This document shows positions 1-11,600 of a stretch of 64,000 nt of DNA, in pieces (position 1 is the stretch's first letter; each line of letters begins with the position of its first letter). The stretch comes from Nansenia antarctica (taxonomy: Eukaryota; Chordata; Actinopteri; Argentiniformes; Microstomatidae): NCBI GenBank assembly GCA_963989245.1, contig CAXDII010000319.1, positions 637,501 through 701,500 of the forward strand, in the 5' to 3' direction. The notes beneath the pieces are model-generated. The model had not been told where the DNA came from. It did no database searches and saw only the letters and a list, made by a program, of their open reading frames with translations. The position numbers and the translations under genes were made by a program.

Positions 1-268
1 GAGATTGTCAAAAGAGACTCTGAAAACGAAACGTTGATCACTTTTGAGCAAAAGGCTGCACACACGCAATTCAAGATGCTCTGATTGTCATTTAGAGTTA
101 CATTATAGGATTATTCAACAAGTCAAAATGTGCTCGTGAAAGGCAGAAAACAACACTTTGATAGTTTGATATAACTTGAGAACGAATGCAAAAAACAGTC
201 CACTCTAAGAACAGGCCGCTTGGACACTTTCAGAACAGCTCTGTTAATGACTGAAAACAGCTCTCGAA

Positions 269-541
269 GAGATTGTCAAAAGAGACTCCGAAAACGAAAC
301 GTTGATCACTTTTGAGCAAAAGGCTGCACACACGCAATTCAAGTTGCTCTGATTGTCATTTAGAGTTACATTATAGGATTATTCAACAACAAGTCAAAAT
401 GTGCTCGTGAAAGGCAGAAAACAACACTTTGATAGTTTGATATAACTTGAGAACGAATGCAAAAAACACAGTCCACTCTAAGAACAGGCCGCTTGGACAC
501 TTTCAGAACAGCTCTGTTAATGACTGAAAACAGCTCTCGAA
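269..541. repeat. Type K monomer (2-bp insertion), first of 10
   Basis: K monomers have two extra bases after the A6 run (aaaaaacacagtcc for aaaaaacagtcc). Starts are 269, 21858, 22944, 27258, 46164, 50746, 52362, 52904, 57491 and 59659. To the left of 46 kb K occurs on otherwise ordinary 273-bp monomers. From 46 kb on, five of six copies also carry the d deletion, so the combined dK monomer is 271 bp again. Confidence 0.9.
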
Positions 542-812
542 GAGATTGTCAAAAGAGACTCCGAAAACGAAACGTTGATCACTTTTGAGCAAAAGGCTGC
601 ACACACGCAATTCAAGTTGCTCTGATTGTCATTTAGAGTTACATTATAGGATTATTCAACAACAAGTCAAAATGTGCTCGTGAAAGGCAGAAAACAACAC
701 TTTGATAGTTTGATATAACTTGAGAACGAATGCAAAAAACAGTCCACTCTAAGAACAGGCCGCTTGGACACTTTCAGAACAGCTCTGTTAATGACTGAAA
801 ACAGCTCTCGAA
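542..812. repeat. Reference ordinary (A) monomer, 271 bp
   Basis: This copy serves as the ordinary monomer because it carries none of the recurrent variants. It has 53 C and 52 G in 271 bp (38.7% G+C) and 8 CpG sites against about 10 expected, so CpG is only mildly depleted. Landmarks in the monomer are a TGATCA palindrome at 35-40, a CA-rich run at 58-65, a TTGATAG/TTTGATA near-repeat at 161-174, an A6 run at 193-198 and two copies of ACAGCTCT about 22 bp apart near 238 and 260. A short CTCT-CGA-AGAG dyad spans the join with the next monomer. I find no CENP-B box, tRNA or 5S promoter boxes, or telomere motif. Confidence 0.95.
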
Positions 813-1622
813 GAGATTGTCAAAAGAGACTCCGAAAACGAAACGTTGATCACTTTTGAGCAAAAGGCTGCACACACGCAATTCAAGTTGCTCTGATTGT
901 CATTTAGAGTTACATTATAGGATTATTCAACAACAAGTCAAAATGTGCTCGTGAAAGGCAGAAAACAACACTTTGATAGTTTGATATAACTTGAGAACGA
1001 ATGCAAAAAACAGTCCACTCTAAGAACAGGCCGCTTGGACATTTTCAGAACAGCTCTGTTAATGACTGAAAACAGCTCTCGAAGAGATTGTCAAAAGAGA
1101 CTCTGAAAACGAAACGTTGATCACTTTTGAGCAAAAGGCTGCACACACGCAATTCAAGTTGCTCTGATTGTCATTTAGAGTTACATTATAGGATTATTCA
1201 ACAACAAGTCAAAATGTGCTCGTGAAAGGCAGAAAACAACACTTTGATAGTTTGATATAACTTGAGAACGAATGCAAAAAACAGTCCACTCTAAGAACAG
1301 GCCGCTTGGACACTTTCAGAACAGCTCTGTTAATGACTGAAAACAGCTCTCGAAGAGATTGTCAAAAGAGACTCTGAAAACGAAACGTTGATCACTTTTG
1401 AGCAAAAGGCTGCACACACGCAATTCAAGATGCTCTGATTGTCATTTAGAGTTACATTATAGGATTATTCAACAAGTCAAAATGTGCTCGTGAAAGGCAG
1501 AAAACAACACTTTGATAGTTTGATATAACTTGAGAACGAATGCAAAAAACAGTCCACTCTAAGAACAGGCCGCTTGGACACTTTCAGAACAGCTCTGTTA
1601 ATGACTGAAAACAGCTCTCGAA

Positions 1623-1893
1623 GAGATTGTCAAAAGAGACTCCGAAAACGAAACGTTGGTCACTTTTGAGCAAAAGGCTGCACACACGCAATTCAAGTTG
1701 CTCTGATTGTCATTTAGAGTTACATTATAGGATTATTCAACAACAAGTCAAAATGTGCTCGTGAAAGGCAGAAAACAACACTTTGATAGTTTGATATAAC
1801 TTGAGAACGAATGCAAAAAACAGTCCACTCTAAGAACAGGCCGCTTGGACACTTTCAGAACAGCTCTGTTAATGACTGAAAACAGCTCTCGAA
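1623..1893. repeat. Type G monomer (gttggtc), first of 8
   Basis: G monomers have G instead of A at position 37, which also removes the TGATCA site. Starts are 1623, 3791, 8363, 10790, 12414, 14038, 51288 and 60201. They occur in the first 14.3 kb and again after 51 kb, and are absent where V occurs. The copy at 60201 also has gtacactc for gtccactc. Confidence 0.92.
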
Positions 1894-4604
1894 GAGATTG
1901 TCAAAAGAGACTCCGAAAACGAAACGTTGATCACTTTTGAGCAAAAGGCTGCACACACGCAATTCAAGTTGCTCTGATTGTCATTTAGAGTTACATTATA
2001 GGATTATTCAACAACAAGTCAAAATGTGCTCGTGAAAGGCAGAAAACAACACTTTGATAGTTTGATATAACTTGAGAACGAATGCAAAAAACAGTCCACT
2101 CTAAGAACAGGCCGCTTGGACACTTTCAGAACAGCTCTGTTAATGACTGAAAACAGCTCTCGAAGAGATTGTCAAAAGAGACTCCGAAAACGAAACGTTG
2201 ATCACTTTTGAGCAAAAGGCTGCACACACGCAATTCAAGTTGCTCTGATTGTCATTTAGAGTTACATTATAGGATTATTCAACAACAAGTCAAAATGTGC
2301 TCGTGAAAGGCAGAAAACAACACTTTGATAGTTTGATATAACTTGAGAACGAATGCAAAAAACAGTCCACTCTAAGAACAGGCCGCTTGGACACTTTCAG
2401 AACAGCTCTGTTAATGACTGAAAACAGCTCTCGAAGAGATTGTCAAAAGAGACTCCGAAAACGAAACGTTGATCACTTTTGAGCAAAAGGCTGCACACAC
2501 GCAATTCAAGTTGCTCTGATTGTCATTTAGAGTTACATTATAGGATTATTCAACAACAAGTCAAAATGTGCTCGTGAAAGGCAGAAAACAACACTTTGAT
2601 AGTTTGATATAACTTGAGAACGAATGCAAAAAACAGTCCACTCTAAGAACAGGCCGCTTGGACATTTTCAGAACAGCTCTGTTAATGACTGAAAACAGCT
2701 CTCGAAGAGATTGTCAAAAGAGACTCCGAAAACGAAACGTTGATCACTTTTGAGCAAAAGGCTGCGCACACGCAATTCAAGTTGCTCTGATTGTCATTTA
2801 GAGTTACATTATAGGATTATTCAACAACAAGTCAAAATGTGCTCGTGAAAGGCAGAAAACAACTCTTTGATAGTTTGATATAACTTGAGAACGAATGCAA
2901 AAAACAGTCCACTCTAAGAACAGGCCGCTTGGACACTTTCAGAACAGCTCTGTTAATGACTGAAAACAGCTCTCGAAGAGATTGTCAAAAGAGACTCTGA
3001 AAACGAAACGTTGATCACTTTTGAGCAAAAGGCTGCACACACGCAATTCAAGATGCTCTGATTGTCATTTAGAGTTACATTATAGGATTATTCAACAACA
3101 AGTCAAAATGTGCTCGTGAAAGGCAGAAAACAACACTTTGATAGTTTGATATAACTTGAGAACGAATGCAAAAAACAGTCCACTCTAAGAACAGGCCGCT
3201 TGGACACTTTCAGAACAGCTCTGTTAATGACTGAAAACAGCTCTCGAAGAGATTGTCAAAAGAGACTCCGAAAACGAAACGTTGATCACTTTTGAGCAAA
3301 AGGCTGCACACACGCAATTCAAGTTGCTCTGATTGTCATTTAGAGTTACATTATAGGATTATTCAACAACAAGTCAAAATGTGCTCGTGAAAGGCAGAAA
3401 ACAACACTTTGATAGTTTGATATAACTTGAGAACGAATGCAAAAAACAGTCCACTCTAAGAACAGGCCGCTTGGACACTTTCAGAACAGCTCTGTTAATG
3501 ACTGAAAACAGCTCTCGAAGAGATTGTCAAAAGAGACTCTGAAAACGAAACGTTGATCACTTTTGAGCAAAAGGCTGCACACACGCAATTCAAGTTGCTC
3601 TGATTGTCATTTAGAGTTACATTATAGGATTATTCAACAACAAGTCAAAATGTGCTCGTGAAAGGCAGAAAACAACACTTTGATAGTTTGATATAACTTG
3701 AGAACGAATGCAAAAAACAGTCCACTCTAAGAACAGGCCGCTTGGACACTTTCAGAACAGCTCTGTTAATGACTGAAAACAGCTCTCGAAGAGATTGTCA
3801 AAAGAGACTCCGAAAACGAAACGTTGGTCACTTTTGAGCAAAAGGCTGCACACACGCAATTCAAGTTGCTCTGATTGTCATTTAGAGTTACATTATAGGA
3901 TTATTCAACAACAAGTCAAAATGTGCTCGTGAAAGGCAGAAAACAACACTTTGATAGTTTGATATAACTTGAGAACGAATGCAAAAAACAGTCCACTCTA
4001 AGAACAGGCCGCTTGGACACTTTCAGAACAGCTCTGTTAATGACTGAAAACAGCTCTCGAAGAGATTGTCAAAAGAGACTCCGAAAACGAAACGTTGATC
4101 ACTTTTGAGCAAAAGGCTGCACACACGCAATTCAAGTTGCTCTGATTGTCATTTAGAGTTACATTATAGGATTATTCAACAACAAGTCAAAATGTGCTCG
4201 TGAAAGGCAGAAAACAACACTTTGATAGTTTGATATAACTTGAGAACGAATGCAAAAAACAGTCCACTCTAAGAACAGGCCGCTTGGACACTTTCAGAAC
4301 AGCTCTGTTAATGACTGAAAACAGCTCTCGAAGAGATTGTCAAAAGAGACTCTGAAAACGAAACGTTGATCACTTTTGAGCAAAAGGCTGCACACACGCA
4401 ATTCAAGTTGCTCTGATTGTCATTTAGAGTTACATTATAGGATTATTCAACAACAAGTCAAAATGTGCTCGTGAAAGGCAGGAAAACAACACTTTGATAG
4501 TTTGATATAACTTGAGAACGAATGCAAAAAACAGTCCACTCTAAGAACAGGCCGCTTGGACACTTTCAGAACAGCTCTGTTAATGACTGAAAACAGCTCT
4601 CGAA

Positions 4605-4875
4605 GAGATTGTCAAAAGAAACTCTGAAAACGAAACGTTGATCACTTTTGAGCAAAAGGCTGCACACACGCAATTCAAGTTGCTCTGATTGTCATTTAGA
4701 GTTATTTTATAGGATTATTCAACAACAAGTCAAAATGTGCTCGTGAAAGGCAGAAAACAACACTTTGATAGTTTGATATAACTTGAGAACGAATGCAAAA
4801 AACAGTCCACTCGAAGAACAGGCCGCTTGGACACTTTCAGAACAGCTCTGTTAATGACTGAAAACAGCTCTCGAA
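4605..4875. repeat. Most diverged monomer of the window
   Basis: This T-type monomer carries three private changes: agaaactc for agagactc near its start, gttattttatagg for gttacattatagg (two adjacent-region substitutions), and cactcgaag for cactctaag. The length remains 271 bp. It lies just before the 5147 domain boundary. Reduced homogenisation at a domain edge would explain it, but one monomer is weak evidence. Confidence 0.85.
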
Positions 4876-5146
4876 GAGATTGTCAAAAGAGACTCCGAAA
4901 ACGAAACGTTGATCACTTTTGAGCAAAAGGCTGCACACACGCAATTCAAGTTGCTCTGATTGTCATTTAGAGTTACATTATAGGATTATTCAACAACAAG
5001 TCAAAATGTGCTCGTGAAAGGCAGAAAACAACACTTTGATAGTTTGATATAACTTGAGAACGAATGCAAAAAACAGTCCACTCTAAGAACAGGCCGCTTG
5101 GACACTTTCAGAACAGCTCTGTTAATGACTGAAAACAGCTCTCGAA

Positions 5147-5415
5147 GAGATTGTCAAAAGAGACTCCGAAAACGAAACGTTGATCACTTTTGAGCAAAAG
5201 GCTGCACACACAATTCAAGTTGCTCTGATTGTCATTTAGAGTTACATTATAGGATTATTCAACAACAAGTCAAAATGTGCTCGTGAAAGGCAGAAAACAA
5301 CACTTTGATAGTTTGATATAACTTGAGAACGAATGCAAAAAACAGTCCACTCTAAGAACAGGCCGCTTGGACACTTTCAGAACAGCTCTGTTAATGACTG
5401 AAAACAGCTGTCGAA
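5147..5415. repeat. Type d monomer (2-bp deletion), first of 29
   Basis: Type d monomers read gcacacacaattc where A has gcacacacgcaattc; the deletion removes a CpG at the end of a CA run. Starts are 5147, 6219, 6749, 8634, 11061, 12685, 14309, 17285, 19441, 24572, 25373, 29157, 29426, 32396, 35365, 37260, 37529, 39967, 43207, 45092, 46164, 47248, 50746, 52362, 53990, 57491, 59659, 61556 and 63712. Fifteen of the 20 B monomers are directly preceded by a d monomer. This copy also ends in cagctgtcg for cagctctcg, creating a CAGCTG palindrome near 5405-5410. Confidence 0.93.
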
Positions 5416-5676
5416 GAGATTGTCAAAAGAGACTCCGAAAACGAAACGTTGATCACTTTTGAGCAAAAGGCTGCACACACGCAATTCAAGTTGCTCTGAT
5501 TGGCATTTAGAGTTACATTATAGGAGCATTCAGCAACAAGTCAAAATGTGCTCTAGAAAAGCAGAAAACAACACTGATAGAACTTGAGAACGAATGCAAA
5601 AAACAGTCCACTCTAAGAACAGGCCGCTTGGACACTTTCAGAACAGCTCTGTTAATGACTGAAAACAGCTCTCGAA
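5416..5676. repeat. Type B monomer (261 bp), first of 20
   Basis: B differs from A by a block of linked changes confined to monomer positions 88-175. These are tggcatt for tgtcatt at 88, gcattcagc for ttattcaac at 111-118, ctctagaaaagc for ctcgtgaaaggc at 139-145, and loss of 10 bp so that cactttgatagtttgatataac becomes cactgatagaac. Outside this block B is ordinary. Its TCTAGA is absent from the other classes. B monomers start at 5416, 6488, 7018, 9445, 17554, 19710, 20242, 24841, 25642, 29696, 32665, 40236, 43476, 45361, 47514, 49672, 51559, 54259, 56417 and 61825. All copies are nearly identical; 17554 has cacacccgc and 61825 has ctttcaaaac. This first copy is unusual in being followed by an A rather than a T monomer. 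Confidence 0.95.
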
Positions 5677-7549
5677 GAGATTGTCAAAAGAGACTCCGAA
5701 AACGAAACGTTGATCACTTTTGAGCAAAAGGCTGCACACACGCAATTCAAGTTGCTCTGATTGTCATTTAGAGTTACATTATAGGATTATTCAACAACAA
5801 GTCAAAATGTGCTCGTGAAAGGCAGAAAACAACACTTTGATAGTTTGATATAACTTGAGAACGAATGCAAAAAACAGTCCACTCTAAGAACAGGCCGCTT
5901 GGACACTTTCAGAACAGCTCTGTTAATGACTGAAAACAGCTCTCGAAGAGATTGTCAAAAGAGACTCCGAAAACGAAACGTTGATCACTTTTGAGCAAAA
6001 GGCTGCACACACGCAATTCAAGTTGCTCTGATTGTCATTTAGAGTTACATTATAGGATTATTCAACAACAAGTCAAAATGTGCTCGTGAAAGGCAGAAAA
6101 CAACACTTTGATAGTTTGATATAACTTGAGAACGAATGCAAAAAACAGTCCACTCTAAGAACAGGCCGCTTGGACACTTTCAGAACAGCTCTGTTAATGA
6201 CTGAAAACAGCTCTCGAAGAGATTGTCAAAAGAGACTCCGAAAACGAAACGTTGATCACTTTTGAGCAAAAGGCTGCACACACAATTCAAGTTGCTCTGA
6301 TTGTCATTTAGAGTTACATTATAGGATTATTCAACAACAAGTCAAAATGTGCTCGTGAAAGGCAGAAAACAACACTTTGATAGTTTGATATAACTTGAGA
6401 ACGAATGCAAAAAACAGTCCACTCTAAGAACAGGCCGCTTGGACACTTTCAGAACAGCTCTGTTAATGACTGAAAACAGCTCTCGAAGAGATTGTCAAAA
6501 GAGACTCCGAAAACGAAACGTTGATCACTTTTGAGCAAAAGGCTGCACACACGCAATTCAAGTTGCTCTGATTGGCATTTAGAGTTACATTATAGGAGCA
6601 TTCAGCAACAAGTCAAAATGTGCTCTAGAAAAGCAGAAAACAACACTGATAGAACTTGAGAACGAATGCAAAAAACAGTCCACTCTAAGAACAGGCCGCT
6701 TGGACACTTTCAGAACAGCTCTGTTAATGACTGAAAACAGCTCTCGAAGAGATTGTCAAAAGAGACTCTGAAAACGAAACGTTGATCACTTTTGAGCAAA
6801 AGGCTGCACACACAATTCAAGTTGCTCTGATTGTCATTTAGAGTTACATTATAGGATTATTCAACAACAAGTCAAAATGTGCTCGTGAAAGGCAGAAAAC
6901 AACACTTTGATAGTTTGATATAACTTGAGAACGAATGCAAAAAACAGTCCACTCTAAGAACAGGCCGCTTGGACACTTTCAGAACAGCTCTGTTAATGAC
7001 TGAAAACAGCTCTCGAAGAGATTGTCAAAAGAGACTCCGAAAACGAAACGTTGATCACTTTTGAGCAAAAGGCTGCACACACGCAATTCAAGTTGCTCTG
7101 ATTGGCATTTAGAGTTACATTATAGGAGCATTCAGCAACAAGTCAAAATGTGCTCTAGAAAAGCAGAAAACAACACTGATAGAACTTGAGAACGAATGCA
7201 AAAAACAGTCCACTCTAAGAACAGGCCGCTTGGACACTTTCAGAACAGCTCTGTTAATGACTGAAAACAGCTCTCGAAGAGATTGTCAAAAGAGACTCTG
7301 AAAACGAAACGTTGATCACTTTTGAGCAAAAGGCTGCACACACGCAATTCAAGTTGCTCTGATTGTCATTTAGAGTTACATTATAGGATTATTCAACAAC
7401 AAGTCAAAATGTGCTCGTGAAAGGCAGAAAACAACACTTTGATAGTTTGATATAACTTGAGAACGAATGCAAAAAACAGTCCACTCTAAGAACAGGCCGC
7501 TTGGACACTTTCAGAACAGCTCTGTTAATGACTGAAAACAGCTCTCGAA

Positions 7550-7820
7550 GAGATTGTCAAAAGAGACTCCGAAAACGAAACGTTGATCACTTTTGAGCAA
7601 AAGGCTGCACACACGCAATTCAAGTTGCTCTGATTGTCATTTAGAGTTACATTATAGGAGCATTCAGCAACAAGTCAAAATGTGCTCGTGAAAGGCAGAA
7701 AACAACACTTTGATCGTTTGATATAACTTGAGAACGAATGCAAAAAACAGTCCACTCTAAGAACAGGCCGCTTGGACACTTTCAGAACAGCTCTGTTAAT
7801 GACTGAAAACAGCTCTCGAA
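7550..7820. repeat. Type C mosaic monomer (271 bp), first of 18
   Basis: C monomers are A-like except for the B-like patch gcattcagc at monomer 111-118. They keep the A sequence on both sides (tgtcatt at 88, ctcgtgaaaggc at 139-145, no 10-bp deletion). This looks like a short conversion tract from B into A, or the reverse; that is inference. Starts are 7550, 9977, 11601, 13225, 18086, 20774, 21587, 26174, 26987, 30228, 33197, 35634, 37799, 40768, 44008, 48046, 54791 and 62357. Three of them (7550, 11601, 13225) form a subclass with tttgatcg for tttgatag (C at 166). Twelve of the 18 follow directly after a B-T pair. Confidence 0.93.
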
Positions 7821-9173
7821 GAGATTGTCAAAAGAGACTCCGAAAACGAAACGTTGATCACTTTTGAGCAAAAGGCTGCACACACGCAATTCAAGTTTTT
7901 CTGATTGTCATTTAGAGTTACATTATAGGATTATTCAACAACAAGTCAAAATGTGCTCGTGAAAGGCAGAAAACAACACTTTGATAGTTTGATATAACTT
8001 GAGAACGAATGCAAAAAACAGTCCACTCTAAGAACAGGCCGCTTGGACACTTTCAGAACAGCTCTGTTAATGACTGAAAACAGCTCTCGAAGAGATTGTC
8101 AAAAGAGACTCCGAAAACGAAACGTTGATCACTTTTGAGCAAAAGGCTGCACACACGCAATTCAAGTTGCTCTGATTGTCATTTAGAGTTACATTATAGG
8201 ATTATTCAACAACAAGTCAAAATGTGCTCGTGAAAGGCAGAAAACAACACTTTGATAGTTTGATATAACTTGAGAACGAATGCAAAAAACAGTCCACTCT
8301 AAGAACAGGCCGCTTGGACACTTTCAGAACAGCTCTGTTAATGACTGAAAACAGCTCTCGAAGAGATTGTCAAAAGAGACTCCGAAAACGAAACGTTGGT
8401 CACTTTTGAGCAAAAGGCTGCACACACGCAATTCAAGTTGCTCTGATTGTCATTTAGAGTTACATTATAGGATTATTCAACAACAAGTCAAAATGTGCTC
8501 GTGAAAGGCAGAAAACAACACTTTGATAGTTTGATATAACTTGAGAACGAATGCAAAAAACAGTCCACTCTAAGAACAGGCCGCTTGGACACTTTCAGAA
8601 CAGCTCTGTTAATGACTGAAAACAGCTCTCGAAGAGATTGTCAAAAGAGACTCCGAAAACGAAACGTTGATCACTTTTGAGCAAAAGGCTGCACACACAA
8701 TTCAAGTTGCTCTGATTGTCATTTAGAGTTACATTATAGGATTATTCAACAACAAGTCAAAATGTGCTCGTGAAAGGCAGAAAACAACACTTTGATAGTT
8801 TGATATAACTTGAGAACGAATGCAAAAAACAGTCCACTCTAAGAACAGGCCGCTTGGACACTTTCAGAACAGCTCTGTTAATGACTGAAAACAGCTCTCG
8901 AAGAGATTGTCAAAAGAGACTCCGAAAACGAAACGTTGATCACTTTTGAGCAAAAGGCTGCACACACGCAATTCAAGTTGCTCTGATTGTCATTTAGAGT
9001 TACATTATAGGATTATTCAACAACAAGTCAAAATGTGCTCGTGAAAGGCAGAAAACAACACTTTGATAGTTTGATATAACTTGAGAACGAATGCAAAAAA
9101 CAGTCCACTCTAAGAACAGGCCGCTTGGACACTTTCAGAACAGCTCTGTTAATGACTGAAAACAGCTCTCGAA
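7550..9173. repeat. Hexamer higher-order repeat, copy 1 (1,624 bp)
   Basis: The order is C(166C)-A-A-G-d-A. It shares the rare 166C C-monomer with the copies at 11601 and 13225. A private change, caagtttttctg for caagttgctctg, lies in its second monomer (7821). It is separated from the other three hexamer copies by T-B-T (9174-9976). Confidence 0.88.
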
Positions 9174-9976
9174 GAGATTGTCAAAAGAGACTCTGAAAAC
9201 GAAACGTTGATCACTTTTGAGCAAAAGGCTGCACACACGCAATTCAAGTTGCTCTGATTGTCATTTAGAGTTACATTATAGGATTATTCAACAACAAGTC
9301 AAAATGTGCTCGTGAAAGGCAGAAAACAACACTTTGATAGTTTGATATAACTTGAGAACGAATGCAAAAAACAGTCCACTCTAAGAACAGGCCGCTTGGA
9401 CACTTTCAGAACAGCTCTGTTAATGACTGAAAACAGCTCTCGAAGAGATTGTCAAAAGAGACTCCGAAAACGAAACGTTGATCACTTTTGAGCAAAAGGC
9501 TGCACACACGCAATTCAAGTTGCTCTGATTGGCATTTAGAGTTACATTATAGGAGCATTCAGCAACAAGTCAAAATGTGCTCTAGAAAAGCAGAAAACAA
9601 CACTGATAGAACTTGAGAACGAATGCAAAAAACAGTCCACTCTAAGAACAGGCCGCTTGGACACTTTCAGAACAGCTCTGTTAATGACTGAAAACAGCTC
9701 TCGAAGAGATTGTCAAAAGAGACTCTGAAAACGAAACGTTGATCACTTTTGAGCAAAAGGCTGCACACACGCAATTCAAGTTGCTCTGATTGTCATTTAG
9801 AGTTACATTATAGGATTATTCAACAACAAGTCAAAATGTGCTCGTGAAAGGCAGAAAACAACACTTTGATAGTTTGATATAACTTGAGAACGAATGCAAA
9901 AAACAGTCCACTCTAAGAACAGGCCGCTTGGACACTTTCAGAACAGCTCTGTTAATGACTGAAAACAGCTCTCGAA

Positions 9977-11600
9977 GAGATTGTCAAAAGAGACTCCGAA
10001 AACGAAACGTTGATCACTTTTGAGCAAAAGGCTGCACACACGCAATTCAAGTTGCTCTGATTGTCATTTAGAGTTACATTATAGGAGCATTCAGCAACAA
10101 GTCAAAATGTGCTCGTGAAAGGCAGAAAACAACACTTTGATAGTTTGATATAACTTGAGAACGAATGCAAAAAACAGTCCACTCTAAGAACAGGCCGCTT
10201 GGACACTTTCAGAACAGCTCTGTTAATGACTGAAAACAGCTCTCGAAGAGATTGTCAAAAGAGACTCCGAAAACGAAACGTTGATCACTTTTGAGCAAAA
10301 GGCTGCACACACGCAATTCAAGTTGCTCTGATTGTCATTTAGAGTTACATTATAGGATTATTCAACAACAAGTCAAAATGTGCTCGTGAAAGGCAGAAAA
10401 CAACACTTTGATAGTTTGATATAACTTGAGAACGAATGCAAAAAACAGTCCACTCTAAGAACAGGCCGCTTGGACACTTTCAGAACAGCTCTGTTAATGA
10501 CTGAAAACAGCTCTCGAAGAGATTGTCAAAAGAGACTCCGAAAACGAAACGTTGATCACTTTTGAGCAAAAGGCTGCACACACGCAATTCAAGTTGCTCT
10601 GATTGTCATTTAGAGTTACATTATAGGATTATTCAACAACAAGTCAAAATGTGCTCGTGAAAGGCAGAAAACAACACTTTGATAGTTTGATATAACTTGA
10701 GAACGAATGCAAAAAACAGTCCACTCTAAGAACAGGCCGCTTGGACACTTTCAGAACAGCTCTGTTAATGACTGAAAACAGCTCTCGAAGAGATTGTCAA
10801 AAGAGACTCCGAAAACGAAACGTTGGTCACTTTTGAGCAAAAGGCTGCACACACGCAATTCAAGTTGCTCTGATTGTCATTTAGAGTTACATTATAGGAT
10901 TATTCAACAACAAGTCAAAATGTGCTCGTGAAAGGCAGAAAACAACACTTTGATAGTTTGATATAACTTGAGAACGAATGCAAAAAACAGTCCACTCTAA
11001 GAACAGGCCGCTTGGACACTTTCAGAACAGCTCTGTTAATGACTGAAAACAGCTCTCGAAGAGATTGTCAAAAGAGACTCCGAAAACGAAACGTTGATCA
11101 CTTTTGAGCAAAAGGCTGCACACACAATTCAAGTTGCTCTGATTGTCATTTAGAGTTACATTATAGGATTATTCAACAACAAGTCAAAATGTGCTCGTGA
11201 AAGGCAGAAAACAACACTTTGATAGTTTGATATAACTTGAGAACGAATGCAAAAAACAGTCCACTCTAAGAACAGGCCGCTTGGACACTTTCAGAACAGC
11301 TCTGTTAATGACTGAAAACAGCTCTCGAAGAGATTGTCAAAAGAGACTCTGAAAACGAAACGTTGATCACTTTTGAGCAAAAGGCTGCACACACGCAATT
11401 CAAGTTGCTCTGATTGTCATTTAGAGTTACATTATAGGATTATTCAACAACAAGTCAAAATGTGCTCGTGAAAGGCAGAAAACAACACTTTGATAGTTTG
11501 ATATAACTTGAGAACGAATGCAAAAAACAGTCCACTCTAAGAACAGGCCGCTTGGACACTTTCAGAACAGCTCTGTTAATGACTGAAAACAGCTCTCGAA
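9977..11600. repeat. Hexamer higher-order repeat, copy 2 (1,624 bp)
   Basis: The order is C-A-A-G-d-T. This copy has the ordinary C monomer (tttgatag) and ends in T rather than A. It abuts copy 3 without a gap, so 9977-14848 is three hexamers in tandem. Confidence 0.88.

Larger units (their letters stand above)
1..5146. repeat. Left domain: A/T/G monomers without B or C
   Basis: The first 19 monomers contain no B, C, d or V copy. T21/A76 monomers at 1, 1355 and 2978 begin three loose blocks; the first two both include a monomer with ggacattttc (813 and 2436), and the second and third each include a G monomer (1623, 3791). More private changes occur here than elsewhere. The monomer at 2707 has gcgcacacgc and aactctttg, and that at 4333 has one extra g (aggcaggaaaac, 272 bp). 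The class composition changes abruptly at 5147. Confidence 0.85.
5147..7549. repeat. d-B dimer zone
   Basis: The order is d-B-A-A-d-B-(T+d)-B-T. The pairs 6219-6748 (d-B) and 6749-7278 (T+d, B) are each 530 bp and read the same except for C or T at monomer position 21. They are best explained as a recent tandem duplication of a d-B dimer. The monomer at 6749 is the only one combining T21 with the d deletion. B density is the highest in the window here, with three B monomers in 2.4 kb. Confidence 0.88.

Noticed and set aside
236..270. ACAGCTCT direct pair and AACAG-CT-CTGTT dyad as a regulatory site
   Set aside because: These short motifs are seen in every monomer and nothing in the sequence ties them to a known binding protein.
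542..812. CENP-B box on the reverse strand (tttcgttttcggag)
   Set aside because: The first seven bases fit, but the required A at position 10 and the CGGG near the end of the 17-bp box are missing.
542..812. 5S rRNA, tRNA or SINE-derived monomer with pol III boxes
   Set aside because: I found no convincing A box and B box pair in either strand, and no cloverleaf or 5S core.
542..812. Phased A-tracts causing intrinsic curvature
   Set aside because: There are many A4-A6 runs, but their centres in the first 55 bp are 13, 5.5, 13.5 and 8 bp apart, not near 10.5. Curvature would need a proper calculation.
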